From the NCBI GenBank assembly GCA_026122225.1, contig JANEZZ010001959.1:2551501-2615500 (forward strand): 64,000 nucleotides of DNA, given 5' to 3'. The notes under the pieces were generated by a model that was given only the letters and a program-made list of their open reading frames with translations, did no database searches and was not told the origin of the DNA. A program made the position numbers and the translations under genes. Each line of letters starts with the position of its first letter. Within the stretch, counting starts at the first letter, position 1. Source of the stretch: Heloderma charlesbogerti (taxonomy: Eukaryota > Chordata > Lepidosauria > Squamata > Helodermatidae). Positions 30,567 to 42,850 of the stretch are shown piece after piece.

Positions 30567-32613
30567 TCATATCCCTGATGAATATACAGTGGAGGTGAGG
30601 AATAGATTTCAGGGATTAGACCTGATAGACAGAGTGCCTGAGGAACTATGGACGGAGGTCCGTAACATTGTTCAGGAGGCAGCAACTCAATCCGTCCCAA
30701 AGAAAAAGAAATGCAAGAAAGCAAAGTGGCTGTCTGATGAGGCATTACAAGTGGCTGACGAAAGAAGGGAAGCGAAAAGCAAGGGAGAAAGGGGAAGATA
30801 TACCCAACTGAATGCAGAGTTCCAGAGAATAGCAAGGAGAGACAAGAAGGCCTTCTTAAATGAACAATGCAAAGAAATCGAGGAAAACAACAGAATGGGA
30901 AAGACTAGAGATCTCTTCAAGAAAATTGGAGATCTCAAGGGAACGTTTTGTGCAAAGACGGGCATGATAAAGGACAAAGAAGGCAGGGACCTAACAGAAG
31001 CAGATGAGATTAAGAAGAGGTGGCAAGAATACACAGAAGAACTATACAGGAAAGATCTGAATGTCCCTGATAGCCATGATAGTGCGGCCACTGAACTTGA
31101 GCCGGACATCCTCGAGAGTGAAGTCAAGTGGGCCTTAGGAAGCATTAGTAACAACAAAGCTAGCGGAGATGACAGTATTCCAGCCGAGCTATTTAAAATC
31201 CTAAAAGATGATGCTGTTAAAGTGCTGCATTCAATATGTCAACAAATCTGGAACACTCAACAGTGGCCACAAGACTGGAAAAGGTCAGTTTACATTCCAA
31301 TTCCAAAGAAGGGCAACGCCAAAGAGTGTTCAAACTACCGCACAATTGCGCTCATTTCACATGCCAGCAAGGTGATGCTCAAAATCCTACAAGCTAGGCT
31401 TCAGCAGTATGCGAACCGAGAACTACCGGAAGTACAAGCTGGGTTTCGAAGAGGCAGAGGAACTAGAGATCAAATCGCCAACATTCGCTGCATCATGGAG
31501 AAAGCAAGAGAATTCCAGAAAAACGTCTATTTCTGCTTCATTGACTACGCTAAAGCCTTTGATTGTGTGGATCACAACAAACTGTGGCAAATTCTTAAAG
31601 TGATGGGAGTACCAGACCACCTTACCTGTCTCCTGAGAAACCTGTACGAGGGTCAAGAAGCAACAGTAAGAACCAGACATGGAACAACCGATTGGTTCAA
31701 AATTGGGAAAGGAGTACGACAAGGCTGCATATTGTCACCCTGCTTATTTAACTTATATGCAGAGTACATCATGAGAAATGCCGGGTTGGATGAATCAGAG
31801 GTCGGAATTAAGACTGCTGGGAGAATTATCAACAACCTCCGATATGCAGACGATACCACCCTAATGGCAGAAAGCGAAGAGGATCTAAAGAGTCTCTTGT
31901 TGAGGGTGAAAGAGGAGAGTGCAAAAGCTGGTTTGAAACTCAACATTAAAAAAACGAAGATCATGGCATCTGGCCCCATCACTTCCTGGCATATAGAAGG
32001 GGAAGAAATGGAAGCAGTGACAGATTTTACTTTCTTGGGCTCCAAGATCACCGCAGACGGTGACTGTAGCCATGAAATTAAAAGACGCTTGCTCCTCGGG
32101 AGGAAAGCTATGGCCAACCTAGACAGCATAGTAAGAAGCAGAGACATCACCTTGCCGACAAAGGTCCGTCTAATCAAAGCTATGGTTTTCCCAGTAGTAA
32201 CGTATGGCTGTGAGAGCTGGACTATAAGGAAGGCTGAGCGCCGAAGAATTGATGCTTTCGAACTGTGGTGCTGGAGAAGACTCTTACGAGTCCCCTGGAC
32301 TGCAAGGAGGTCCAATCAGTCCATCCTAAAGGAAATCAACCCTGAGTGCTCATTGGAAGGACAGATGATGAAGCTGAAGCTCCAATATTTTGGCCACCTA
32401 ATGAGAAGAGAAAACTCCCTGGAAAAAACCCTGATGCTGGGAAAGACTGAAGGCAAAAGGAGAAGGGGACGGCAGAGGATGAGATGGCTAGATAGCATCA
32501 CGGATGCAATGAATATGAACTTGAGCACGCTCCGGGAGAGAGCGCAGGACAGGAAGGCCTGGCGTGCTATGGTCCATGGGGTCACGAAGAGTCAGACACG
32601 ACTGAACGACTGA
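30541..32613 (+). CDS. BovB reverse transcriptase, open 690-codon frame (unit 1)
   Basis: Uninterrupted 690 codons from an ATG at 30541 (probably not the natural start, since the frame should continue from the endonuclease) to TGA 32611-32613. Domains in order: linker, RT fingers/palm (SNYRTIALISHASKVMLK, FIDYAKAFDCVDH), GVRQGCILSP, catalytic LRYADDTTLMAES near 31845, thumb, and the RTE C-terminal domain with TYGCESWTIRKAERRR and a basic end. The RT should copy the element's RNA at the nicked target. The open frame shows a young copy, but the endonuclease half is broken, so independent movement is unlikely. Confidence 0.92.
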   Translation: MHNLESDLNHIPDEYTVEVRNRFQGLDLIDRVPEELWTEVRNIVQEAATQSVPKKKKCKKAKWLSDEALQVADERREAKSKGERGRYTQLNAEFQRIARRDKKAFLNEQCKEIEENNRMGKTRDLFKKIGDLKGTFCAKTGMIKDKEGRDLTEADEIKKRWQEYTEELYRKDLNVPDSHDSAATELEPDILESEVKWALGSISNNKASGDDSIPAELFKILKDDAVKVLHSICQQIWNTQQWPQDWKRSVYIPIPKKGNAKECSNYRTIALISHASKVMLKILQARLQQYANRELPEVQAGFRRGRGTRDQIANIRCIMEKAREFQKNVYFCFIDYAKAFDCVDHNKLWQILKVMGVPDHLTCLLRNLYEGQEATVRTRHGTTDWFKIGKGVRQGCILSPCLFNLYAEYIMRNAGLDESEVGIKTAGRIINNLRYADDTTLMAESEEDLKSLLLRVKEESAKAGLKLNIKKTKIMASGPITSWHIEGEEMEAVTDFTFLGSKITADGDCSHEIKRRLLLGRKAMANLDSIVRSRDITLPTKVRLIKAMVFPVVTYGCESWTIRKAERRRIDAFELWCWRRLLRVPWTARRSNQSILKEINPECSLEGQMMKLKLQYFGHLMRRENSLEKTLMLGKTEGKRRRGRQRMRWLDSITDAMNMNLSTLRERAQDRKAWRAMVHGVTKSQTRLND

Positions 32614-32644
32614 ACAACAACAGCAACAAAGGGAAGAGAATAGG

Positions 32645-34700
32645 GAAGACCCACAGTTCAGTTAGATATGAGCTCACTAATATTCCTCATGAATATGCAG
32701 TGGAGCTGAAGAATAGATTTAAAGGACTAGATTTAGTAGATAGGGTCCCGGAAGAACTATGGACAGAAGTTCGCAACATTGTCCAGGAGGCGGCAACAAA
32801 AAACGTCCCAAAGAAAAAGAAAACCAAGAAGGCAAGATGGCTGTCTGCTGAGACACTGGAAGTAGCCCAGGAAAGAAGGAAAGCAAAAGGCAACAGTGAC
32901 AGGGGAGATATGCCCACTTAAATGCAAAATTCCAGAGGTTAGCCAGAAGAGATAAGGAATTATTTTTAAACAAGCAATGCGCAGAAGCGGAAGAAGATGT
33001 AATAGAATAGGAAGGACAAGAGACCTCTTCCAGAAAATTAGAAACATCAGAGGTAAATTCCAGGCAAAAATGGGTATGATCAAAAACAAAGATGGCAAGG
33101 ACCTAACAGAAGCAGAAGAGATCAAGAAAAGGTGGCAAGAATATACGGAAGATCTGTATAGGAAGGATAATAATATCGGGGATAGATTTGACGGTGTGGT
33201 CAGTGAGCTAGAGCCAGACATCCTGAAGAGTGAGGTTGAATGGGCCTTAAGAAACATTGCTAATAACAAGGCAGCAGGAGATGACGGTATCCCAGCTGAA
33301 CTGTTTAAAATCTTGCAAGATGATGCTGTCAAGGTGTTTCCAGCAAATTTGGAAAACACAAGAATGGCCACCAGATTGGAAAAAATCAACTTATATCCCC
33401 ATACCAAAAAAGGGAAGCACCAAAGAATGTTCAGAGTATCGAACAGTGGCACTTATTTCACATGCCAGTAAGGTAATGCCAAGATCTTGCAAGGTAGACT
33501 CCAGCAATTCATGGAACGAGAATTGCCAGATGTACAAGCTGGGTTTAGAAAAGGCAGAGGAACTAGAGACCAAATTGCCAGTATCCGCTGGATAATGGAG
33601 AAAGCCAGGGAGTTTCAGAAAAACATCAATTTCTGTTTTATTGACTATTGTAAAGCCTTTGACTGTGTGGATCATAACAAATTGTGGCAAGTTCTTGGTG
33701 GTATGGGGATACCAAGTCATCTTGTCTGCCTCCTGAGGAATCTGTATAACGACCAAGTAGCAACGGTAAGAACAGACAGATCAACGGACTGGTTTAAGAT
33801 TGGGAAAGGAGAACGGCGGGGTTGTATACTCTCACCCTACCTATTCAACCTGTACGCAGAACACATCATGCGACATGCTGGGCTTGATGAAGCCAAGGCT
33901 GGAGTTAAAATTGCTGGTAGAAACATTAACAATCTCCGATATGCAGATGATACCACTTTGATGGCTGAAAGCGAGGAGGAACTGAGGAACCTTATGACGA
34001 AGGTGAAAGAAGAAGGTGCAAAAGCTGGGTTGCAGTTAAACCTAAAAAACCCCCAAGATTACGGCAACCAGCTTGATTGAGAACTGGCAAATAGAGGGAG
34101 AAAACGTGGAGGCAGTGACAAGCATTGTCTTTCTAGGCGCAAAGATTACTGCAGATGCTGACTGCAGCCAGGAAATCAGAAGACGTTTACTTCTTGGGAG
34201 GAGAGCAGTGACAAATCTTGATAAAATAGTGAAGAGTAGAGACATCACACTGACAACAAAGGTCTGCATAGTTAAAGCAATGGTATTCCCTGTAGTAACC
34301 TATGGCTGCGAGAGCTGGACCATAAGGAAGGCTGAGCGAAGGAAGATAGATGCTTTTGAACTGTGGTGCTGGAGGAAAATTCTGAGAGTGCCTTGGACTG
34401 CAAGAAGATCAAACCAGTCCATACTCCAGGAAATAAAGCCAGACCGCTCACTTGAGGGAATGATCTTAAAGGCAAAACTTTGGCCACATCGTGAGAAGAC
34501 AAGATACCCTGGAGAAGATGCTGATGCTAGGGAAAGTGGAAGGCAAAAGGAAGAGGGGCAGACCAAGGGCAAGATGGATGGATGATATTCTGGAGGTGAC
34601 AGACTCGACCTTGGGAGAGCTGAGGGTGGCAACGGCTGACAGGAAGCTCTGGCATGGGCTGGTCCATGAAGTCACGAAGAGTCGGAAGTGACTGAACGAA
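32645..34700 (+). pseudogene. BovB reverse transcriptase, decayed (unit 2)
   Basis: Second copy of the BovB RT in at least five frame pieces (32700-32921, 32977-33471, 33487-34080, 34073-34585, 34491-34691). All motifs are visible: FIDYCKAFDCVDH, YADDTTLMAES near 33940, YGCESWTIRKAERRK. It lacks an endonuclease. It is clearly more decayed than unit 1 and so probably older or from another subfamily. Confidence 0.88.
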
Positions 34701-34713
34701 TAAACAACAACAA

Positions 34714-35164
34714 ACCAGAGAACCTTTTCCCACATATCTGCTGTGTCTTCCACATGCCTTTTGGCAAAATCCAAATGGGATTTGATATGGATTTTTTTCA
34801 GCAATGGCTTTCTTCTCATCACTGTTCTGTAAAACCCAGCTTTGTGGAGCGTCCAGGTGACACTTGTCCCATGGACGGTTTCTCCCATCTCAGCTGTGGA
34901 TCTCTCCAGCTCCTGCAGAGTTACCATTGGCCTCTTGATTGCTTCTCTGACTATTGCCCTCCTTACCCAGTCGCTGAGTTTTGGAAGATGGCCTTCTCTA
35001 GGTAAATTTGCGGGTGTGCCATATTCTTTCCATTTTGTAATAATGGGTTTATTGGCACTATGGGGAATGTTCATAGTTTCGGATATTTTTTTATAACCCA
35101 ACCCTGATTGCTATTTTTCCAGAACTTTATCCCAGACTTGTTTTGATAGCTCCTTGGTCTTCAT
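34714..35164 (-). pseudogene. Tc1 transposase, N-terminal half
   Basis: Start ATG at 35164-35162 opens MKTKELSKQVWDKVLE, then a TAG stop at about codon 18, then GYKKISETMNIPHS and a paired helix-turn-helix DNA-binding region (ITKWKEYGT, LQELERSTAE). HLDFAKRHVED marks the start of the catalytic domain. The frame breaks at the BovB insertion (34713) and resumes at 29434. Confidence 0.88.
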
Positions 35165-35525
35165 GATTCTGTTTGTTTAGATATGCTGTTGAACAAACGC
35201 TGAGATCATGTGACACTTGAATTGCACACAGGTGGACTCCATTCAATTAATTATGTGAAAGGCAGTTAGTTGCACCTAAATAAGTTAGTGCTTATTTAGG
35301 GGTGTCACAGCAAAGGGGGTGAATACTTATGCAATCCAGAATTTTCAGGGTTTTTTTTGGTAAATAACTTTGTAAAATATGTAGATTTCCCCCCACTTAG
35401 ACACTATGGACCATTTTGTGTAGATCAGTGACAAGAAATCCTAATTAAATCCATTTTAATTCCAGGTTGTAACACAACAAAATGTGGAGAAGTCAAAGGG
35501 GGGTGAATACATCCAAGGCATTGTA

Positions 35526-36722
35526 TGTGTTCTGATTCATTTAGATAGAGTTCTCTACTAAACAAACAATGGGATTTAACCCTCCCATTCCCGCTAGTGA
35601 AACCCATTGCTTGAGGGGAACCAGTGTCTTCACAATAACATTATGCATTTCCCATCCCATATCTTATTCATGTTTTTCTACTCTTATATAATAGATTTTT
35701 CAGAGCCATTGTTCATTGCCTGTCATAGTGATTTATAATCCTTTCCCTGCCCTTGTGTATTTTTCTGTTAGGTGTTTAGTAAGCCTCCCTGCTAGGCTTA
35801 ACAGTTTTATATTCCTTCTTCCTGAGTTAATTCTCTGTGACTTGGTTTTAAAAAAATGAAATATACATTTGTGTTAAACTCATTTCCATTAATATTCTTC
35901 AAATTCGAATGAGGATTTTACAGCTGACATTGTCCGAAGTTTTAAATCCACAGTTTTTGAAAAGAAATTAAATGTGATATGCATCATTATGAAGAAATTA
36001 GAAGGAATGGAGATGTTCTAAGATATTCTAATCTGGAAACAAACAGAGTATATCTGACTACTAATGGATGAAAGATTAATAGTTAACTCAAAACTAAGCA
36101 CAGAATGGGTCAGTTTGCATGTCATGGTGGGACACCGTGACATGTGCGCACCATTCCCTTTTTCTTCTTCTGTAAACAACCTCTGATGGGCCTGATTGGA
36201 GGCTATAAGCATGTTGTGCACCCCAGACCAGTGGGTTATTTAGGGGCTAAACCACCCAGCGGTTAACCCAACTACCCATGATTTGCCACTGTGACATGTG
36301 TAATGACATGAGTCCTTGGCTAATGTGTGTGTGGATGGATGACAAAACAGATATATCTAAAACTGGTTAGTTACATTTTGTGTTTCTGATTAAGTGCATA
36401 TGCTCTTGAGTCTATGAGGGTGCAATCCTATCGGATCCTCTCTGCATACTCAAGAACTTCCAAACTCAGATGCTTATGAGTATCCAAAACGGAGTAGGAG
36501 GTGCACTGTGCCTCCTGTTCTGCAATTTAGCTAAGGCAGGCATTTTTGCTCAGGTGATGGGGAGGGGAAGGGAAGGGGGCTGGGGATACAGCATAAGCTG
36601 CCCCTCGCCTCCCTGTCCACTGGCATGCCCTCCTTGCCTCTTCTCTGAGCTCACATTTACGAGCTTGTAGAGGCAGCCAGTGTGGTTCTCTCCACAGCGG
36701 CTTCCAGGGGCTGAGGGATGGC
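35526..36722. other. Anonymous AT-rich DNA
   Basis: Small inverted repeat pieces such as gtgacatgtg near 36137 and 36291. No gene recognised. Confidence 0.35.
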
Positions 36723-37972
36723 TGTCAGGTTTCCCGATCCCCCCAGCACATACGCTCAGGCAATCTGTCACCAGACACCCAAATCAGTGAGGTTTCTTTA
36801 TTGCAGGAAGTCCCACGGCAAAAGTTTAATGGTTACACTCTTCAGAAATCACATAGCTGGTGGTCAGTACCTATAGGCTCGATGTAATTCCAGAATAGTC
36901 CAAAGCTAAATACTACTACTGTGATGAGATCCTCATCAACATGGTTTCCCTGTTGCCATCTCCACAGTTCTGAGCACAAGGGAAGGGACTCGGGATTCCT
37001 GGAATATCTAACCCAGGCAATCCATACATGGGGTTCCAACACTGGGCAAGGAATAGGAATGATTCCTGGAATGACCGCATCAGGCAATCAAGGGATACAT
37101 TCTTGAAAGGCCTAAACAAAACCACACCCATAGAGAGTCCAACTTTGAATCTTTTGTTGGTAACTCCAGGCTACATGGTTGAGGCCTATCAAGATCAAGG
37201 GAAGGGTAAACCCAGACACGCAAGGAGTTCCGTGCCACCACTTTTGCTTTGGTAACTCCACACTGCATATATCCAGGCAGCGGAAAGTCGTAGATCAAAC
37301 CCAGCCTGCCAGTATGCTGACCTGATGATGAACAAAGACATGTAATCCACAACAAATGAGAGTTGGAGTCTATGAAAAGCCTCACAGTACTTTTCATAGC
37401 AAGTCTTTCGCAATCCAAAGTTCCAAATAAGGGAGAGTCCATGTGCAAAGTGTCTCCAAAAGCCCAGACGATAATGGATCCAAACAGAGAAGGCTTCAGG
37501 CAATGAAGACGAGAAGTGCTTAGCAAAGGCTCTTCAGCCTTGCATCAGCTTAAAAGGGAAGGCATGACTGTAAGACACCCTCTCCGGATCCCTTGACCAA
37601 CAAGGACCTTTAGCTTTTCAGCAAGGCCCCTGTCTAAACAGGGCTTCACTGCTCAGCCCTCCAGCATTGATGCTTCAACCTGGGTGACCCTTCTGCAAAC
37701 CCCACCCTGCCTCTGTCAGGTTCTCCCGGACAGCTTCCAGCCTCCCTGCCTGCCAAGGCCAAACCAGCAGTGAGTTGGGTGACTCCCCCTGGCTCTGCTC
37801 TGCTCTGGGAACAATGACAGAGTTAAAACTTACATGGATTCTGACATTCCAGAGGCTGGAATGTCTATTCTGACATTGGGCAGAATAGGCCCAAACACTT
37901 TCAGGCTACTTCTAATCAAATCCTGGCTATAACCTACAAGGCCCACTGCAGGGCTGAAGCTGGGCTCTGACA
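36723..37972 (-). repeat. Probable solo LTR (1.25 kb)
   Basis: On minus the unit begins TGTCAGAGCCCAGC and ends AAACCTGACA, giving short inverted termini TGTCAG/CTGACA. An AATAAA lies at 36802-36797 on minus, about 75 bp from the end, as expected for R-U5. No internal retroviral genes flank it. The flanking bases show no obvious target duplication, so the boundaries or the LTR reading may be off. An internal copy of the terminal motif lies near 37716. Confidence 0.5.
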
Positions 37973-40029
37973 ACAGGGCAGGAAGCTCAGACTCCTGGGT
38001 CTGAGGTCAGAGCACTGTTTCTGGCCTCAGATCCAGGCATCTGAAAAATCCTATGGCTCCCCATGTGCTGTCTAGGGGACACAGGATTGCTTTCCCCATC
38101 CAGCAGTTCTGTCCTTGTCCTAATATCCCTGGATTTGATGGTTGGTTGATAGGAAATATTTTCAAGTCACCGTCATTGTGCCCATCAAAATTAAAATGTT
38201 TTGAAATGTGTTGTTGAATTCTTTGGGTCAAGATTGCTGATTTCTAGTTTCTAAATTGTGTACAAAGTTTTCTTGTTGCTTTTCCCTAACATACTAGATG
38301 CGGCATCCATGGTGTTTGCATTCAATAATGTTTATTTCGTTGTTAGATTTGCAGGTTATGTTCTGTTTAATGAAATAGGTCTTACAGTTTTTCTTCTTTT
38401 AAAGGTAACTGCTTTGCTAAGGTGGGTGCAGGTGAAATAGTGACTGGATTCACAATGATGTGACCCAGGATTATTGAGAGGTGGTTTTATTTCAGCTCTC
38501 ACCCCAGTAGCATTTGCAGATGTGGATGTTCGTAGAAGGCAATGGAAGGAGAGTTGCTGATAACTTTTGCAAGGCCTTGTCAATTGGCTACCAGCGGGTA
38601 GCTCTCCTTAACAGCCAGGTGAAAGTTGGGACTCTGGAGTTGCTGGATGGAAGTCAGACATGAAAGGGATATAGAGGGTTTTTTTTTGTTAACATCTTCC
38701 TTATGTTTGTGAAGGACAGAATCTTTTGGAAAATATTGATGCCTGGTGTATGTTGTAATCAATGATATGCAAAGGATATTCTTTTTGTAGAAGAGGGACA
38801 TTTTGCATCTTCCACAATATCTTGGATCTAGCATCATTCTGGAGTATTGTGATGTGGGGAGGGAAATGGCAACTGCCACCAAAAAATGGTGGAGAATATT
38901 CAGAGAAAATTTTGCAAAATGACCTTTTTCTAGGGGAGTGAGAAAAAGGGAAATCTCAGACACCCCCCCCCCCGGAAAAATGGTTTCTGAAAAAAAGTCT
39001 GCTCAGCTCTACCCTATTGTGCCATAAGCTTTCATGGGCTAGAGAGCCCATGGCACATAGGCAACATGTGTAATAAATAAAGAGCCTCACCTAGAGGGCA
39101 GGAGAGGGATACATGAATTTAAGATGCCCTCTCAGGGAATTATCTTCCAGACAAACTCCTAATTTGGCTGGGACTTTATTCTGCAGTATATCAAAACTTG
39201 GGACCAAACTAGATGTGATGGTAACGGTTGTAGGTGTTTAAGCCATGACCTACTGCAACCATGTAGAAAGCAGGGCAGGGGCTAATTTAAGGAGCAAAAG
39301 AGGGGCATAGTTGAAGGGAACTGAATAGTGAACTGAACCTTCCCCCTGTCACCTTGTTTATCCCCCCGGTAACTCCTCTCCCCTAGTCTTTTTCTCTCAG
39401 CAGGTCTTACTTCCAGTATCAACCCCTCAGCTGGGAGAACAGTGACTCTGGAGAGGGGATGTAGGGAGGTAAGCCACAGGCAGTAAGAGGGAGGGATGCG
39501 AACTCCTCACCCGCATTCCCCTTTTATTCCCACAATTGTGTCCTCACCCCCACTAGGCCAAGGGGCTGCGGAGAGGCAAGCTGTGGTGGGGGAAGGAGGG
39601 ATCTGCACTCCTCACACACAATTGCCTTTTGTTCTTTACCATTGTACTTTCATCCCCTGCATTGTGTAGCCCTATTTAGGCATTGAGAATGCAGGTAAAT
39701 GTGCACAGAGGGGGTGTGTGCTAACCCGATCTCCCTCCCTTGCCATTTCTGTTGTCCTGTATAGGTGGAGCATGACTTGGAAGTTCTCCACACAATTTCA
39801 AAATATGATTTCACAAGGTTTGAAATCATGTGGAGAGCCTCCATGGATACAGGAGACATTCCCCTTCAGAAAGTTGCCCTCTTATGTGTTGAGGGCAGTG
39901 GAAAGTGTGACAGAGGAAGGTGGGAGCTAATGTACCTCCCCCCATCCTAGCAGGTTTACTTTACCAGCATTCTGAAACCCTGAACAGGGCTTATATGATT
40001 GCATCAGATCTGGGTTTAAGTACACAGAT
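37973..40029. other. Anonymous DNA
   Basis: About 2 kb with short frames, a poly-C run at 38964-38973 and nothing recognisable. Confidence 0.4.
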
Positions 40030-40706
40030 ATACTATTGTTGTAGATCACAAGCTGAATATGAGTCAACAATGCGATGTGGCTGCAAAAAAAGGCAAATGC
40101 TATTTTGGGCTGCATTAATAGAAGTATAGTTTCTCAATCCCTTGAAGTACTAGATCCCCTCTACTCAGCACTGGTTAGACCTCATCTTGAGTACTGTGTC
40201 CAGTTCTGGGCACCACACTTTAAGAAGGATGCAGACAAACTGGAGAGGGTTCAGAAGAAGGCAACGAAGATGATCAGGGGAATGGAAACAAAGCCCTATG
40301 AGGAGAGACTGAAAGAGCTGGGCATGTTTAGTCTTGAGAAGAGAAGACTGAGGGGAGATATGAGATAAGATAGTGCTCTTCAAGTACTTGAAAGGCTATC
40401 ACAGAGAGGAAGGCCAGGATCTCTTCTCAATCATCCCAGAGTGCATGACATGGAATAATGGGCTCAAGTTACAGGAAGCCAGAGTCCAGCTGAACATGAG
40501 GAAAAACTTCCTAACTGTTAGAGCAATACGACAAAGGAACCAATTACCTAGGGAGGTGGTGGGCTCTCCCACACTGGAGGCATTCAAGGTGAGGCTGGAC
40601 AGCCACTTGTCAGGGATGCTTTGACTTGTATTCCTGCACTGAGCAGGGGGTTGGACTCATTGGGCTTGTAGGCCCCTTCCAACCCTACTATTCTATGATT
40701 CTACCG
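40030..40706 (+). mobile_element. CR1 3' fragment
   Basis: Encodes [42 protein letters not shown] and, after a short insertion that shifts frame near 40365, the C-terminus ending SHLSGML. The 3' end is attctatgattcta. Closely related to the CR1 at 15651-21530. Confidence 0.88.
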
Positions 40707-42469
40707 TCACATCTTATTTGGCTTTTAGCCTAATGGTTAATTCAGCCACATTCTCTTGTGGTTAATAGCTCATTTTTGCTACATCTCGACAGTTTATTCT
40801 AGTGAGAAAAAGGGGGGAAACCCAGGGACATTATTTTACTTTAAGGCTTTCTATATTTTTGTGGAAAATATGCTGTACAAGCATGTGCTAAGTCTATGCT
40901 GATCAGCCTTGAGGTGTAATGGAGAAGGAGAAAACAAATGTATAAATCAGTGGAGCTTGTGACTCCTAAGACAAATTAGTCTTCATAATGCCAGATGGAA
41001 TGTCTTATGTGGTATTAAAATAGATCCACATTATGCATATAGAATAATAAGCATGGTGGTGGTTGCTTTGAAAGTATCATTCAGTTGCCTTCTTCACTGC
41101 AAAATAGTGCCTCACAGTGTAATGCTGCCATCTGCTGGATGAGTTTTACTGTGTAGTGTTGTTTCATTAGGTAGTTGCTTCAGCGCATGTGGACGCGAAC
41201 AACTAAGGAGAATAAAGAAATAGGTTTTAAAATATAAATATTGATTGCATTTGTATGAGATTCTTCTGAGTTCATACATACGCAGCACTAATTATGATAA
41301 GCCGTGCTGGCTCCATGTTTCGGAGAGCCCTTGGATAAAACACCCTCAATGGGGTCATTCCCTCAGTGAGCCTACCTTCTCACCACCATTGTCACCAGCA
41401 GTTACTGCTCCTCCTCATCCTCTTTCTCATCATTGTTACCACCTCCTTCTTTGACAGGCAGAGAGAGAGAGTGAGCAAGTAGGCAGTGGCATCTACTGCT
41501 CCCCCTTCCCACCACCACTGTTGTCTGGGCCAGAGTGAGAGGTGGATGAACAAGCAGGTTGCAGTGGTGAAAAGGAGGAGCAAGCAGCTTTTGTCAGTGG
41601 GCCCCTGCTGGGGCGTGGGCCCTTGGCAGGTGCCTGACCATGCCTACCTTTGACGTCAGCCCTGAAGATTGGTCTTCCCAAGCAAGAAGGTGGCTGACAG
41701 TGTGTTGTTTGGCTGGCTGTCCCTGGATAAGTGAGTTTTCTGGAAGGCTGCTGCCTATCAAACCAGTATTTTTAAGGAACAATTTTCATACTGATTGTGG
41801 GGAACTGCTGCCATAGATCTCCAGTGGATTCTATGACATGGCCAGGTGTGATGGTCCTAGCGTTTCCTCGTACAGCCTGAAAAATTGCTCACTCCACCCC
41901 TGACACGATGTATTGCAATGGAATATCAAAAATGGTGAACATCTTTTTTTAAAAAAATAGAAACTTGTTCACCTGTACTAAGCCCAGCTGCATAGACTGA
42001 TAGCCCATGATAAAGCAACCTCAGTGCCTGGATGGGAGATCTCATGGGCTCCTGATGTATGCCACCTTGAATTCTATCCTGGAAGACAGGCAGAATATAA
42101 ATGTAAGAAATAAAGTGTTGATCTTCTTCTTACAAGTTTCACTGGAGCCCCGGGGTTTCTCTGACCATAGTTGGAAAACCACTTCCTTAAAGGCATTTTG
42201 ATATTTACCTTCTCTTAATGAGGAACAGCAAAACACACCACATGTAAGTTTGTGGTGTGTGGAAAGGATTTTGATATCATAGCTGGCTTGCTGCTTCTGA
42301 CTGCAACTATAAAATGCGTCCATTCTGCTGTAGACTCATTGGCTCAATTCTGGCATCACATGGTAGTCTATTATTTTAATAGGAATGAACAGTGGTGAGC
42401 CTCAGACTCACACACTCCTTCCTCCCTTTCCCTTTCCCTTCATACAAAAAGGGATTAGCTTCTAGTCTG
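40707..42469. other. Anonymous DNA
   Basis: No gene or named repeat recognised. Confidence 0.4.
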
Positions 42470-42635
42470 TGGCACACCATAGCTTGTCCGTATGTTCAAA
42501 TGGAGGCAAACTATGGTTTGTACCAACTATAGCATGTCCCCAAACCAGGATCAAATTGTGATTTGAGATCTTGGTTTGAGGGCCAACTATAGTTTGAGTG
42601 AACCACAATTTGCTACATTTGGATAAAATGGCAGC
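42470..42635. repeat. Palindromic repeat of accatagtttg type
   Basis: Several inverted pieces (aaactatggtttg, ccaactatagtttg, aaccacaatttg) make a decayed hairpin element like those at 8110 and 48230. Confidence 0.4.
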
Positions 42636-42764
42636 GTGGTTTGTTGCTAACTAGAAGTGGAAGCTTCTGATTTCTCCCCATGTGTGGGGAAAGGAAAGGA
42701 TGGTACACGAGTCCAAGACATGTTGCTACTCATTCCTGATCCTCCAAACAATCGTTGTGGGGCA

Positions 42765-42850
42765 GGGTTGGGCAACTTCAGAGGGTCCATGGGCCAATTT
42801 CTGACCCCTCAAACCCACCAGGGCCACACACCCCTGCCTCCAAATCACCA
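42765..42850 (+). mobile_element. Single hAT-like terminal fragment
   Basis: cagggttgggcaacttcaga, then gggccacacacc, resembles a Charlie-type hAT end. No partner end was found. Confidence 0.35.

Larger units (their letters stand above)
29435..34713 (+). mobile_element. BovB (RTE) LINE block: two units in a row
   Basis: Flanked by a near-perfect 8-bp duplication of Tc1 sequence (actagaga 29427-29434; accagaga 34714-34721). Unit 1 (29435 to about 32629) has a 5' UTR, endonuclease, RT and a tail gactgaacgactgaacaaca. Unit 2 (about 32630-34713) begins within the endonuclease/RT linker and ends in a similar tail. Because the target duplication brackets both units, either a composite was inserted at once or unit 1 entered the head of unit 2 later. 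Confidence 0.9.
28261..35525 (-). mobile_element. Tc1-like DNA transposon with nested insertions
   Basis: Inverted terminal repeats of about 85 bp (28261-28350 and 35437-35525) share ttgtgttacaacctggaatt and start at a TA, the Tc1/mariner target. Inside, on minus, is a transposase split in two. A CR1 fragment (28428-28819) and a BovB block (29435-34713) are inserted. Removing them leaves about 1.6 kb, the usual Tc1 size. Confidence 0.9.

Noticed and set aside
30687..32315. Long minus-strand frames of 156 and 220 codons
   Set aside because: Antisense shadows of the BovB RT.
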